64,000 nucleotides of DNA from Artemia franciscana (Eukaryota > Arthropoda > Branchiopoda > Anostraca > Artemiidae). Both the position numbers and the translations under genes were made by a program. Below, one piece after another: positions 44,745-56,425 of the stretch (the stretch's first letter is position 1; each line of letters opens with the position of its first letter). The DNA lies in contig NC_088881.1 of NCBI RefSeq assembly GCF_032884065.1, positions 12,613,260 through 12,677,259 on the forward strand, given 5' to 3'. Below the pieces are notes generated by a model. The model worked only from the letters and a program-made list of their open reading frames with translations, did not search any database and was not told the origin of the DNA.

Positions 44745-45762
44745 CTAAAAGAAACTTAGCATTAACTGTAATTACTAACAGAAGATGCAGTACTTGATGT
44801 CATTATAAAAACATATGAGCAATATGATCGGTCTCTGAGACGATTAACAGTTAATAGAATAGATTTTCCCTTTGATTATCTTGTTTGATGAATAAACAGT
44901 GTTTTCGCAAAAGCTTTGGCAAAACTGAGCTATTTATTACGAGTGTTGTCATTATCGTTGTTCTCCTGAGCAGTATTGTATTATTAGTTGTCTAGTTTTC
45001 ATTTCATTGTTTCTTAGTTTTCCTTTTGTTGTTTTTAGTTTTTCTTTTGTTATTTTTAGTTCTCCTTTCGTTGTTTTCTAGTTTTCTTTTCGTTTAATTC
45101 CTGTACTCTTATGAATATTCATATACAGGATTCATATACAGTATGTAAAGAGAGCATAAAAAAAAAAATCAGTATCTGCAAAACGTGAAAACTACATTTA
45201 CGAAAAACACTTCTCCGTGGGGACCCATCCCCCACGAATTAATAACGGTCGTATTTTTGAATTTGAAAAATTCTCCCTGCGGAAATTCCTCCTCCACAGT
45301 AAATCCCTCCACGAAAAATTCTCCCTGGGTAAATACCCCTCCACCCAACTATTTTTGTTCATTGGGGAATCGAGTTGATAAATCGAAAATAAAATGATGC
45401 ACTGAATCTATACAAACATCGACTTTTCTGAAACGTTATGCTTTCCACAATAAAGTTAATCCCAGACTAAATAAAGCAGTCCTTTACTCTTCCTTTATAT
45501 GAATTACCTAATAAATTTATTTGTGATTACATATGCAAAGAGTCGGAAAAAGATACATGAATGCAATTGATTTTATATGAAAAACCACACTCGAGGGATT
45601 TCCCACGACAATTCTTCCTGGAAAGTTTTCGCACATGTAAAATAACAATAGTATTTTTAACTTGAAAAGACTTAGGCTGAGTCAGAGGGACAGAGGAGGC
45701 ACTTGCCCCAGGCTCAGAAAGTTCATGGGCGTAAAATTTCAAATAAATGATCTAACAGTTAT
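44745..45762. other. GTF2H3 intron, T-rich array
   Basis: At about 44995-45100 are repeats of 'ttagttttccttttgttgtt'. Near 45200-45340 fragments such as 'ttctccctgcggaaattcct' resemble the palindromic-repeat family. No exon. Confidence 0.4.
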
Positions 45763-45923
45763 AATCATTTTGCACGTCCTGTGGTGGCGCAGTGGGTTTG
45801 ACATTAGCTTGGTAATACGGGACCCAGAGATCGAATCATGCTGCAGCAATGCACTGCAGGGCCGACGGAGGGACCTTAGTAGTCAAGAAGCGTCGTTAAT
45901 CTGATCCATACAATCATTTTGCA
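45763..45923 (+). mobile_element. Second tRNA-derived SINE with 12-bp target site duplications
   Basis: Body 45775-45911, about 137 bp. It is flanked by a perfect direct repeat AATCATTTTGCA at 45763-45774 and 45912-45923. An A-box-like TGGCGCAGTGGGTTTG lies at 45785-45800 and a B-box-like GATCGAATCATGC at 45829-45841. Its body differs from the SINE at 2462-2787, although both carry a 'ggaccttag'-type block near the end. Intronic in GTF2H3, antisense to it. Confidence 0.85.
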
Positions 45924-46394
45924 ATTTTTAAATTTTATTTAGATGAATTAGAGGGCGCAGTTAGCAAAATGTTGTTAAAATATAGTCTGAAAACGTTTGA
46001 GAGACAGATGGAGGAGGGAGGGGGGCTAATCAAGAGTTGGCACCAGGCAAAAAAAAGAGATCAAAACCGATACTGGGTCGAATACCAAATTAACGAAACT
46101 GTTAAATACTAAATTTGGAGAATTAATTGAGAAAGAAATTTTATAATGTCGGTAGCTCGACAAAGTTCATGACTAATTAACCCGTTAATTAAATATCCAG
46201 AAAATTTATATAGTATGACCAGAAGAGACTGTTAGTTATTTGTGTTAAGGCAGGCAAATAGAATCTGAAAGGGCAGTTTATAGAAAGACTATTTAACAGA
46301 TTCATAAAGTATTCTGAAAAGCCTAGAGATATTTATTTGTTATTGGACAAGCATATAAGCGCAAACGATTTTTAAGGCCTTTTTCGGCCACGCA

Positions 46395-46720
46395 ATTGAT
46401 CAGCTCTAAAGCCGTTCTTTTGCTCAGCATTATGCTAAGATCTTACATCTTTAGACAGAAAACGATTTTAAGGAAAATCTCAGGACTACGATCTTACTTC
46501 TTATGCCATCATCATTCTGCTCTGATCAGCGGTCTAAGAACAATAATGAGTACATCAAAGTTCTCAACATCATTGTTCTATTTGGCACAAAAATGGGCTT
46601 CTTTGCACTTTTTGCTAACATCAGAGAGCTATAAGATCTTAGGACAATGATGAACTAAAGAACGGTATTCTCTGCAAAAAGATGTAAGATCTTAGAAGTA
46701 AGACCTTAGTGCTATAAAAC
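46395..46720. repeat. Imperfect foldback sequence
   Basis: Left part 'ctaagatcttacatcttt' (46434-46451) is matched inverted by 'aaagatgtaagatcttag' near 46679-46696. Outer 'cgttctttt' faces 'aaagaacgg', and inner 'acgatcttacttctta' faces 'agaagtaagacct'. It may be a decayed MITE-like element. No coding capacity. Confidence 0.55.
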
Positions 46721-47830
46721 GGGGTTTATAACACTTTGTGCGCGAACGATTTTAAATTTAGAAGCTTGTTTTTGCTTAACTTTGGCTGAGATTGTGGTAG
46801 TAAGAATAATGTAAACAAAATTTTGCATCAATCGTTTAGGATTTAGAAAAAAATTTCTACTATTCACTTTTACTAGATTGCAGCCTTGCTGCAACCATGC
46901 TTGGCTTTGAGGGTACAACTTCACTTGCATATTCTTTTAGTATAGATCACCTTCATTAATCTTTAACCAAAATGAATTCTAGAACTATAACTTAAGCATA
47001 TAAATAATACATCCTTTAGTGAACAATTAAACTTATGATTATTAATAAAAATAACACTTCAACAAATCATATTTTCAATAAGATTTCAATCTTTTCTATC
47101 TTGTCTTTACATTATCAGACAAACAGGTTTTACTTAATGTATGAGTTGGTACCTAAGGCCACGCTAAGATGAGTCAGTTCATGCTTACAAGATTTTGGGT
47201 ACCAAAGATGAAAAATACATCCTTTTCACTTAAAAATATGGTATTTGCTGAAATTGAAGTTAAGTTTCAGTTCTTCAGCGAAAGAAAAACGTGATCAACG
47301 ATTGAAAAAAAAGAGAAATTGTACCAATTGGGTGGTCATTTTTGCAGACTGTTCTTATCGATAATTCCGTGGTCTTTATTTAACATTTTTTTTGGCGGAG
47401 TCAAAAACCAGCTCATTTTTTACAGAGTGCTCAAAACATTGGGGGAGGCGCCCTTCTCCCCCCACCATACGTGACGACCCTGAAGAATACTTTTTAAAAG
47501 ACAAAAATAACGAAATCTCCATTGTTTTAAAAGGCGCTTGGTAAAGTGACCTCCTGTCTTTTCTTAGAAAATTACTACTTGATGCAGTGATTACATACAT
47601 ACCTCTTAGGCTTTCAAAAATAAAAATATTAAGCTTTTGGGCTAAAACTCTTCTCTCTATGGACAGGGCTAATTTAGAAGTAACATCATTTAGCAGTCTA
47701 CCATGATGACATCAAAACAGTAAAAACACACATGATCTACATTAAGGATAATTTCAGTTTGTTCTAGGTTCTAATGTTGATGTTTACTTTTCTGTGAACA
47801 AGCCCGTTCTATCAATTTTTCTAACAAGTT
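46721..47830. other. GTF2H3 intron, nothing recognised
   Basis: AT-rich, with a short G/C-rich fragment near 47440-47480. No exon. Confidence 0.45.
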
Positions 47831-48140
47831 CAATTCAAGTTCAAGCTCAATTTATTGATATAATACGCATAACAAATAACTGGGTCACCACGGAGAGACA
47901 GAACTCGTGATTGTGGTGACCCCATCAATATTTACAACATAAATGATATTAGTTGAAGATCCAATACCCAAGTCCACGGCCCACCACACAAAGCAGAATG
48001 ACAAAATAATTACCACAATAACAAAACAATCAAACAAACGTGCACGGAGAATGACATCATGAGCAATCAGAGACGATGAATTAAAAAAAGAAAAAAAAAA
48101 ATTGATGGTGAAAAGATTTCGACGAAACAAATTCACTAAT
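47831..48140 (-). mobile_element. LINE-like 3' fragment with (TTGAAC)n tail
   Basis: The minus strand carries an open segment with SSSLIAHDVILRARLF, then a 3' region with 'gagttctgtctctccgtggt' and 'gacccagttatttgttatgc', ending in 'aataaattgagcttgaactt' repeats. Its 3' end matches 13301-13395. A 5'-truncated LINE of CR1/L2 type or a tail-sharing SINE is likely. In a GTF2H3 intron, same strand. Confidence 0.6.
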
Positions 48141-48261
48141 ACTGCTTTGAATTTTGTTTCAAAACGGATTCAAATCATCTCAGGTATACCGTCATACTTA
48201 ATGTAAAAGACACTTCTTGAATGCATCTCAGTGTCTATAGATTAAATTTTTCATTACTTAC

Positions 48262-48442
48262 TTCCCAGTAGAATGGCATCCAAGAATGCAAACAATATTG
48301 TTGCTACTCATTGCCAAGTGAGAATTTGCTAAAGCTTCAATACTATCCAGACATCTGTAAAAGGGGAAGGTATCTTCTACGCCTCTAGATGAAAATCCAA
48401 CTTTTGTGTCAATGACAATGACCAAGAGATCCAGGTCAACAC
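48262..48442 (-). CDS. GTF2H3: GTF2H3 exon 2: start of the vWA-like domain
   Basis: Two split bases, 59 codons and two trailing bases. It begins VDLDLLVIVIDTKVGF and contains CLDSIEALANSHLAM and CILGCHSTG. Animal p34 starts, a few residues from its Met, with L-N-L-L-V-I-V-V-D-A-N-P and later C-I-D-A-V-M-V-L-G-N-S-H-L. The first strand of the vWA-like fold is therefore here. Acceptor ACCTTTTAG is at 48443-48444; donor GGGAA|GTAAGT at 48260-48261. Joining to the next exon gives HSTGNRFLYP, the same spacing as H-I-Q-E-S-R-F-L-Y-P. A short first exon with the ATG is expected at higher coordinates but was not found. Confidence 0.95.
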
Positions 48443-49139
48443 CTAAAAGGTTAGATATAGGTCTGATCAGATAAAACTAAAAAAAACTACTGCAAAATTA
48501 TCTTACTCGCTTGAAAAAATAATTCTGGGGAAATTATGCCACAAAATTTTTATAATATATAATGTCCCATGAATTGGTTACAGGTTGTGTATTCACTCGC
48601 CTAAACAAAAATGCAGAATTTTATTTCAAAAATCTCCGAATTTTATTTTCTGTTTCTTATTTTTTTCATTGGTAGTATGAACCATCTCTTGGTAAGAAAC
48701 AAGTACAAAAACGAAAAAAAAAAGACAATAATAATTCAAACAAACAAAATGAGGAAAGTGTTTTATATAGCCTATGACTATATCCTGACAACATAATAAA
48801 ATAAATTCCTGGCAACCTCAGCTAATTTTATTTTGAATTTTATGATTTTTTAGAATATAGTTTGGGCTCAGAAAAGTGCAAATGATATTCTCGCCTTTAG
48901 AGAGTTTAGGGGAATTTATTCTTGGTTTCAATTGTTGCAATTTTGGTCTACTTTAAGTTAAAATTAATTATTCATTTTAATTTATGTTCACTTTAGGATC
49001 CATCTATTCATTTATAGCAGTCAGATTATCTTATCTTTGAGGTTAATATAATTATTCATGTATATTTCTTTTGGGTTTCGTTTATTCACTTAAAACAGTT
49101 TATGTTTGCTGTAAGCTTAAATTATTATACACTACTATT
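48443..49139. other. GTF2H3 first intron or upstream region, nothing recognised
   Basis: The first coding exon (a few codons ending in phase 1) and promoter should lie upstream of 48443. No convincing ATG-donor pair is distinguishable in this AT-rich sequence. Confidence 0.35.
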
Positions 49140-49990
49140 ACTACAACTCACCACAGCACCAAGCCACCTGAGGCCGACCCAGCTATGCCCGTTCCTCAAT
49201 GTACTCAAAGCCTCCGTCTTTACACCTTCCCAGGAAGCTCCAATTTACGTTCTAATTTTTTCCTTATGACATCCTCCCAAACCAATCGTGGACAACTTGC
49301 TTTTCATATGGCCTTAGACAGTGCCCGACAAGGACAATCTTTCGCATTCTGCCATCCTTCATATGCAGAAAGTGTCCTAACCGTATCAACCTTTCTCTCT
49401 TTATCCCTTTAGAAAGTGGGAGTGAATCCCATTTCTTGCACAGGTTACTGTTTGACATGTGGTCAGTCAGTCGGGTACCCAAAACAATCCGTATGCAATT
49501 TGTTTAGAAAACATCCAGGATATCCTCCTCAATTTTTGGAGCGTTCAAGCTTCAGAAACATTACTTGACCATTGTCATCACTGTAGCTTCCGATATTCTC
49601 CAAACTTTTATAGTTCCCATTGGGTTCTGTGTTCTCCCATTGCCTTTGTTTTGCTCCTTAGGACAAAATTCAAAAAAATGATCCATATAAATAGGGATAG
49701 AATGTAACCCTGCTTAACTCCTGATCCAATAAAAACAAGCTGCTAACCTCACTTCCTACCTTGATCGCAAAACTGTTATTCTTGTACATAGTGCTAATCA
49801 CTTTAATGTTTTTATCTGGGATATCACACTAATCACACCTTTGCTAAAGCTATTCTATCAGCTTAAACAAACACTGGTTAACACATCCTTCAACCTTCTT
49901 AAAACCATACTGTTCTACTCTAAAAACTTTATCTACACCAGTCTAAAAAGCGCCATCATACTAACTGATTTGCTTCCTACAGTCATGTAC
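49140..49990 (-). pseudogene. RTE-like retrotransposon C-terminal fragment
   Basis: Read on the minus strand from 49990: KVISTMYKNNSFAIKVGSEV (fingers region), a decayed G-V-K-Q-G area, then EATVMTMVK, GTRLTDHMSNSNLCKKW and RERLIRLGHFLHMKDGRMRK. The 3' end has the translated GLRRLGA-type end followed by ATT/GTA repeats (about 49110-49160). In full RTE-like elements the catalytic box and about 130 residues lie between the KVGSEV and EATVMT parts; they are deleted here. Several frameshifts and stops. Related to 26105-26520 and to the 3' end at 63490-63575. Confidence 0.88.
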
Positions 49991-51901
49991 CATATACAAT
50001 GGTACATTGTACCTCCCATTACAACCGCATCTAGTCCCCCCTCTTTTTGAGCAAGATATAGGCCTAGGCTATATGTTATGCAAAGGTTTGCTGATTTTTA
50101 GGGTTTACATTACTTTTTTGTGATTATTTTACACCTACAGTTGCTTCATAATGCCAAATAGAGGGAATTTCGAAAATAAAACAATACCAGCAACATTTTC
50201 CACATAGCATAGGGCCCCATTAGAGGAGGCTGGGATGCAACTACAAATGTAGGTAACCATATTCAGAAAAAGCTGCTGAACAGGGAAGCAAATGGCATAT
50301 ATTTTTTTCTGTCTGACTTTTTTTTATACAGTAAGTTTACCTTGGTTGCTCAAAAACAACATATAATTTGGCCCATTTTAAATAGCCTAAGGTATATTTA
50401 ACTAATTATCTATATTATATTAATTTTCCTTATTTTCGACTTTTTTAAATTAGATTTTGTTGTTTAAAAAGAATGTGAACTTTTGCTTATTTTCTGTCAA
50501 TTAATTGGAATGGAAGTAATTTGGACTTGAGGATGTTTCATACCAAAAAGTTTATTTTGCGAGTTTCAGCGTTGGCTGAAAGTCTCAAATACAAAGGGAC
50601 CATTTGCAAATTTTCTCAGCACCACGTGGAGCTTCCAAAGCAATTTTATATAAATTGACAGGGAATCTTAGATGTGTCGATAGTTTGTAAAGCTAGCAAG
50701 AGGTTACTTTAAATCAAAGGAAACCTATTGATCTCTTACTAATCTTTATATAAAACGCTGTCTAATCAATATATATTCAGCATAAATAATGTGCAACTTA
50801 TTTCCACAAAGATTTCAATCCAGACAGTTAGCACAACAAGAAATTTCAAAAGCTATCAAATTAGTCAATAAGACCTCATTAGAGCTGATTTTTAATGTTT
50901 TCCAAGCAGGTGTCTAGATATTAAATCTGAACATCTATATCTCTGGTACAAAACTTGAGAAGTTAAATTGTTTTCTAAGATTTTGGGGAAAATAGGCGTT
51001 AGATTTTAGTTTTCTTTCGTTTATTTGGATATACAAGTAATGATCTGATTTTTTTTAAATCTGAGCTATAAAAGTAATGACAAGACTGCCTAGCCCATCC
51101 TGAATAGTTTGGCCTAACAAACGAAAAAAGCTTATAGTGAATAAGATTCTTTAAATTACTCAACAGCCTTAAATCCTAACCATGAATTGTTGACAATTTT
51201 GAAATATTTTCATTTGTAATAGATCACTGGTAAAATAAATAAACATGGAAGTTTGAATCAAATGACATGGGTATCTTTATCCTAGTTCTGCTGGTCAGGA
51301 AAATGAATAAAGCGTCAATTTATGCACTCAAAACAAAATTCATGACAGTACCAATTAGTATGTCTGGAAAGAGCATGAAAAGGTGCATCAAATAATTTTT
51401 TCATGCTTTAGCTAATGGTTTAATATAAACTTCCTAAATTTACTGGTTTACCCAACACAAAATGTGTTCAGTGAAAATTCATTGTCCTGGAGAGCAAGGA
51501 GGGGTCAAACCTGGCGCTTAAAAACACTGGCCTATGGCCTAATTTTACTTAAGGTTACTTATAAGACCAGAATCAGATAGAAAAGAAAACCCTACTACCA
51601 TGGTCAGATACAGCCCTAGACTTTAGGCAAAAGTTTGCTAACTTTTCTTTCAAGTGGCTTTAATTGATACGATTAATCAACTGTTGATGGAAAATAAGCA
51701 CAAACACAAAAAAACACAAAATTAATAAACTTGCATAGAAAGGAAGATACTTGGTATTACATACTAAAAATGGCTTTAAATAAAGATAATTTAATTTGCA
51801 ATCTCTTAAAATTAAAGATAAGCATATTATTTGAAAGTTCATGCACTTCAAAAATTTACAACTTTGCTATTTAAAATGCCATCTTGTAATCTTTAATTGC
51901 A
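49991..51901. other. Non-coding, nothing recognised
   Basis: About 1.9 kb of AT-rich sequence. No exon, repeat array or element recognised. Confidence 0.45.
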
Positions 51902-51976
51902 TCACAGTAGACGCTCATCAGCATCCTTGAATATTATATCCTTAAACTGGCCATAACATCTGAAATCAGCAGTGAA
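51902..51976 (-). other. Short exon-like segment, unidentified
   Basis: Acceptor-like CTGTTTGTATCAG is followed by 24 codons, FTADFRCYGQFKDIIFKDAD then ERLL, and a TGA at 51902-51904. Composition is protein-like and the segment could be a terminal exon on the minus strand, but it is short and I do not recognise it. It could equally be chance. Confidence 0.2.
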
Positions 51977-52284
51977 CTGATACAAACAGTATAAAACTAT
52001 TGGAATCACAGGCAAAAACTATTGTAATCTACTATTTTAAAAAAGTCAACAAAAATATTTAGGAACAAAATTGATTTTGAGAATTTTCTCCATTCAATTG
52101 GAAATTATTATTACTGAATTATATTCAAAAGCACTTACTGAAACCAAATGCAATTAATTATTTGCTTATTGGGCTTCAGAGCTCAAAGCTCTGATTTATC
52201 CTTTTAAAGATAGAAAATTCATGGAATATCTACCTTTTAGTACAAGCTAAACAATATTTTTGGTTTATTCCAAAGGTTCAATGG

Positions 52285-52312
52285 ATTTATATATATATGT
52301 ATATATATATAT
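52285..52312. repeat. Imperfect (TA)n microsatellite
   Basis: Alternating TA with one G interruption (tatatatatatgtatatatat). Confidence 0.9.
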
Positions 52313-52829
52313 TTTTTTCAGGCAAGAAATTAATACTGATGTTTAAAATGCATTTGATAGAGCTCAACAAGGTAAATATTTAGTGGCTGACCACTTCTGA
52401 AAGAAACTTTCTAACAAAATAAAAGTAGCACCATTAGATTCTTTATATTATGCTCTTTGAAAACGTCATAGTTGCTTTTCTGACAATGCCACCCCCATTA
52501 TGATCCCATATAAAGCCCTAATAATATACTTCTCTAATAATTGAATCTTATGATACATTGAAGGTTCCATTTTAAAAGAGATTTTTGCAGTCTCAGCTTG
52601 ATAAATACAATTTTGTCTGAGATTTCTAACAATATTGGACAAAAATAATATTTGAAATGACATAAAAAAGTGGAAAATAACAGAAGGAAACATGATGATC
52701 TGATTAATAGAAACATTCAAGAAATTCTGAGATAAGAATGTCATTGTGTTCAATGTTTTCAGCATTAGCGTACACTAGGGCCTGCTCAGAAGGAAACAAA
52801 ATTCTGAAAGTAACTTTAAAAAAATCTTC

Positions 52830-53085
52830 AAATAATTACTTATATCATTCTTCAAAGTGCTTCACTTTACCCCTCTCCCCTCTAATGTGCAAAAATTTAG
52901 GCAAAACTATAAATTTCCTATGTGTTTTGCCAAATGTCACTTTTGTTTCAGCTTAATATTCATACATTGAAGCAGCATTGGCAAAACAAAGAAATGGAAA
53001 AAATGCATAGGAAATATATAATTTGCACATTTATGGGGGGGGGGGGGGGGTAAAGTGAAGTATTCTACGAATGATATAAGTAGGC
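52830..53085. repeat. Imperfect inverted repeat (foldback element candidate)
   Basis: Left arm about 52838-52925 ('cttatatcattcttc', 'cttcactttacccctc', 'atgtgcaaaa', 'atttcctatg') faces right arm about 52990-53083 in reverse order ('cataggaaatat', 'atttgcacatt', a 16-base G run, 'taaagtgaag', 'gaatgatataag'). The spacer is about 65 bp. MITE-like size and structure; no target duplication identified. Confidence 0.75.
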
Positions 53086-53831
53086 TAAGTACTTTAGAAT
53101 TTTTTGAATTGGTTTTTGAATTTTATAGAGTTTCCATCTAAGTAGGTCTAACTATTCAGTAATGCTGTGTTTTCTTTTAGTCAATTTATATATCCTATGG
53201 CTCTATCTAGGGACCATCAGGGGTGGTGGGTTTATTGTCAGAAAATCAACCATGATAATTGTAAAGAGAATAAAATAAGGAATGTACTTAAAAGGAATGT
53301 ACTACATCCTGCATATTACAAAGTAAGATTTTAATTTTTTTTTTTTTTAGTGTCTTTGTTAATTTAAGACATTTCCATGTGAATTGATTATTAAATTAAA
53401 AGGGCATAAAAAAGACCTTAGCTAGCCCAGAAAAGCCTCTCATCTCGGCCTTGAACCAGGACGGGATAAAGGGCGATTGGAGTTATTGGGACCAATTGAA
53501 AGGGCCCCACACTAGCATAAAAGTGAAAAAAAAAATTCGAAATTAAAGCAAATTGCTTTTTATGATAATGGATAACTTATGAATTATTCAAACAATTAAA
53601 TATATATTTATTTTAAGTTCATATTGTTTGATGAGATTTATTAATGGATTTACCATTATACAATATATATTTTACATTATAGATAAGAAATGAACATATT
53701 AGATATTATTTAGTTATAAAAGGTCCTGCAGAAATTACCTTAAACAAGTGTCCATTGAACCCACTATTCAAAAGTGCATCTACATAGGTAGCTTACAAAT
53801 GTTGAAATAAAAAGACGTTTTTGGACGGTAT
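53086..53831. other. Non-coding, nothing recognised
   Basis: AT-rich, with a T run near 53336. No exon or element. Confidence 0.45.
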
Positions 53832-55553
53832 ATTAAATAAAAAAAAACTAATCTTTTAGCTGAAAGTAAGGAGCAACATTAAAACTTAAAACAAACAGAA
53901 ATTACTCCGTATATGAAATGGGTTGTCCCCTCCGCAATCCCTCGCTCTTTACGCTAAAGCTTTAATTGTTTTAAAAAGTAGAATTGTGGCAAAGAGTCAA
54001 ACTTTAGCGTAAAGAGCGAGGGATTGCGGAGGGGACAACCCATTTCATATACGGAGTAATTTCTGTTCGTTTTAAGTTTTAATGTCGCTCCTTACTTTCA
54101 GCTAAAAAAATTTGTTTTTTTTTTATTTAATTTCTGAACGTTTTTGAATTAATGCATGTTTGGTTTTGGCTCTCCGCACATAAATTATTAAAATGAAATT
54201 TGTATATTAATTCTTTTTTTGGCTAAATGGCTTTCTCTTAGTTTTGATCAGACGATTTTGAGAAATAAGGGGTGGAGAAGCAGGCCTAGTTGCCCTCCAA
54301 TTTTTCGATTACTTAAAAAGGCAACTAGAACTTTTAATTTTTAACGAACGTTTTTATTAGTAAAAAATATACGTAACTTAAGAATTAACTTACGTAACAA
54401 ACTTTCATAACCTTATATTTTTATTATGTATACGAGGGGGTTTGTACCCTCGTTAATACCTCGCTCTTTACACTAAATCGTAAGTTTTGTCCCAATTCTC
54501 TAAGAATGACCCCTGAATCAGAAAGGCCGTAGAATAAATAGTTGAAATTACTAAAAATACTTTAGCATAAAGAGCAAGGTAATTATCTCCTCCTAAATAC
54601 CTCGCTCTTTATGCTAGAGTATTTTTAGAACCACTCATATGCGTAATAATCTCTGTTCGTTTTAAGTTTCAATGCTACTTCTTCCTTTCATTTGAAAAAA
54701 TGTTTTCATTATTTTTCATTGTTTTCTTATAGTAATGCTAGAGAATCCTGCGCCCTTTTCATTGAATTTTTCTTCCCCCATGACAGATTCCTCCAAGGAA
54801 AGATCCTCCAACATAGCCTCCTCTCCTCAGCCCCACCCCCAAACAAAATAAAATCCCCCTGAAAACGTCTGTACACTTCCCAATAACCATTACTATATGT
54901 AAACACTGGTCAAAGTTTGTAACTTGCAGCCCCTCCCCCAGGGATTGTGGGGGACTAAGTCATCCCCAAAGACATAGTTATTACGGTTTTCGACTATGCT
55001 GAACAAAATGGCTATCTCAAAATTTTGATCCGGTGACTTTGGGAAAAAAATGAGCGTCGGAGGGGGCCTAGATGCCCTCCAATTTTTTTGGTCACTTAAA
55101 AAGGGCTCTAGAACTTTTCATTTCCGTTAGAATGAGCCCTCTTGCACCATTCTAGGACCACTTGGTCAATACGATGATCCCTGGAAAAAAAAAAAAAATA
55201 AACACGCACCCGTGATTTGTCTTCTGGCAAAAAATACAAAATTCCACATTTTTGTAGATAGGAGCTACAGAAGAGTTCTCTGATACGCTGAATCTGATGG
55301 TGTCATTTTCGTTAAGATCCTACAACTTTTAGGGGGTGTTTCCCCCTATTTTCCAAAATAAGGCAGATTTTCTCAGGCTTGTAACTTTTGATGGGTAAGA
55401 CTAAACTTGATGAAACTTATATATTTAAAATCAGCATTAAAATGCGATTCTTTTGATGTAGCTATTGATATCAAAATTCAATTTTTTAGAGTTTTGGTTA
55501 CTATTGAGCCGGGTCGCTCCTTACTACAGTTCGTTACCACAAACTGTTTGATA
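53832..55553 (+). repeat. Palindromic repeat copy C (full length, reference copy)
   Basis: About 1.72 kb, from 'attaaataaaaaaaaact' to 'aactgtttgata'. Order of parts: the long palindrome (about 53845-54120; arms reach from 'taaggagc' to 'cctcgctctttacgctaaag'); a block with 'tatacgagggggtttgtacc'; a second small palindrome at about 54560-54630 ('agagcaaggtaatta' / 'taaatacctcgctctt'); C-rich tracts; and a terminal hairpin at 55526-55547 (ACAGTTCG / CAAACTGT, one mismatch). Sub-terminal 'taaggagc' and 'gctccttac' face each other. No ORF of any length, no tRNA-like head, no transposase. Class unknown; non-autonomous. Confidence 0.92.
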
Positions 55554-55904
55554 CTCTGAATCATAAGACTAGAATACATTGTTTTTATTGTCAGCTATTC
55601 AGTATGGGTCTCTCAATTGCAATATCTACTCTCGAATTCATAAACTGGTCAACATATGTAACAGATATAATCACACGTGAAAAATCAAACAATTCTATGG
55701 TAGCCATGTTATGATTTACAGAGCTTCAAAAAGACATTCTACTGAATAAACAATAGACAATGTTCAACATAAGTTGCTGAACTAAGAACAAAATTGTCTA
55801 TATAAAACACTTGAGAGATTATTTTCTGTAGCTCAGTATTAGCCAAACATATTATCATGTTTAGAAGATCCATGAAAAACCTAGGCAATTGCACAAAATG
55901 GAAA
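55554..55904. other. Non-coding, nothing recognised
   Basis: AT-rich flank between repeat copy C and the hAT remnant; may contain decayed 5' hAT sequence. Confidence 0.4.
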
Positions 55905-56425
55905 TTTTCTATTTATACTTTTATTAGGATGCTTGGGAAATTTGATCAGTAATGCTGGATCATATACAAAAAATTACTGCAAACAAATACACAAATATTT
56001 TGCCGTGATTCTTGATTGTACTCCAGATGTCAGTAATCAGACGCACATGTCTCTTAGCATCAGACATGTCTCAAATGGAACATTACCAAGCCCAAAAATT
56101 GTTATATATGAACAATTTGTCAAATTTATACATGTAGGGAGCAGCATAGAAGGCAATCTATCATTTAAAAGGAAATCCACAGTTTATGACTTAACATCAA
56201 CAACATAAGGGGGCAAGGCTATGATAATGGTTTGAACATGAAAGCTAAAGTGTCCAGGGTTCAAGCTAGACTCTTAGAAGAAAATCCAAAGACATTTTTT
56301 ACTCCTTGCATTTGTTGTAATTTTAACCTAGAATTAAGAGATTACCTTAATTTGCACTTTGGAGTAATATTAAGGTCCATATAGGATCTGTTCTGCTCTG
56401 TGCCAATGATGGTAATATAATGTAA
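55905..56425 (+). pseudogene. hAT-type transposase remnant, N-terminal/central part
   Basis: One frame reads KYFAVILDCTPDVSNQTHMS with LSIRHVS, the block that holds the first catalytic-type aspartate (L-D-x-T-x-D) of hAT transposases and their ZMYM/TTF-like relatives. After a stop and a +1 shift at about 56206 comes GQGYDNGLNMKAKVSRVQAR, then LLEENPKTFFTPC. This matches the conserved R-G-Q-G-Y-D-N-G-x-N-M block and the H/C-N-L-N-L block that follows. It is a broken copy. Continuation is recognised only after the LINE, at 61563 and 62600. Confidence 0.88.

Noticed and set aside
52466..52765. 99-codon open frame on the minus strand.
   Set aside because: Low-complexity hydrophobic composition expected from AT-rich DNA; no splice signals or family resemblance.
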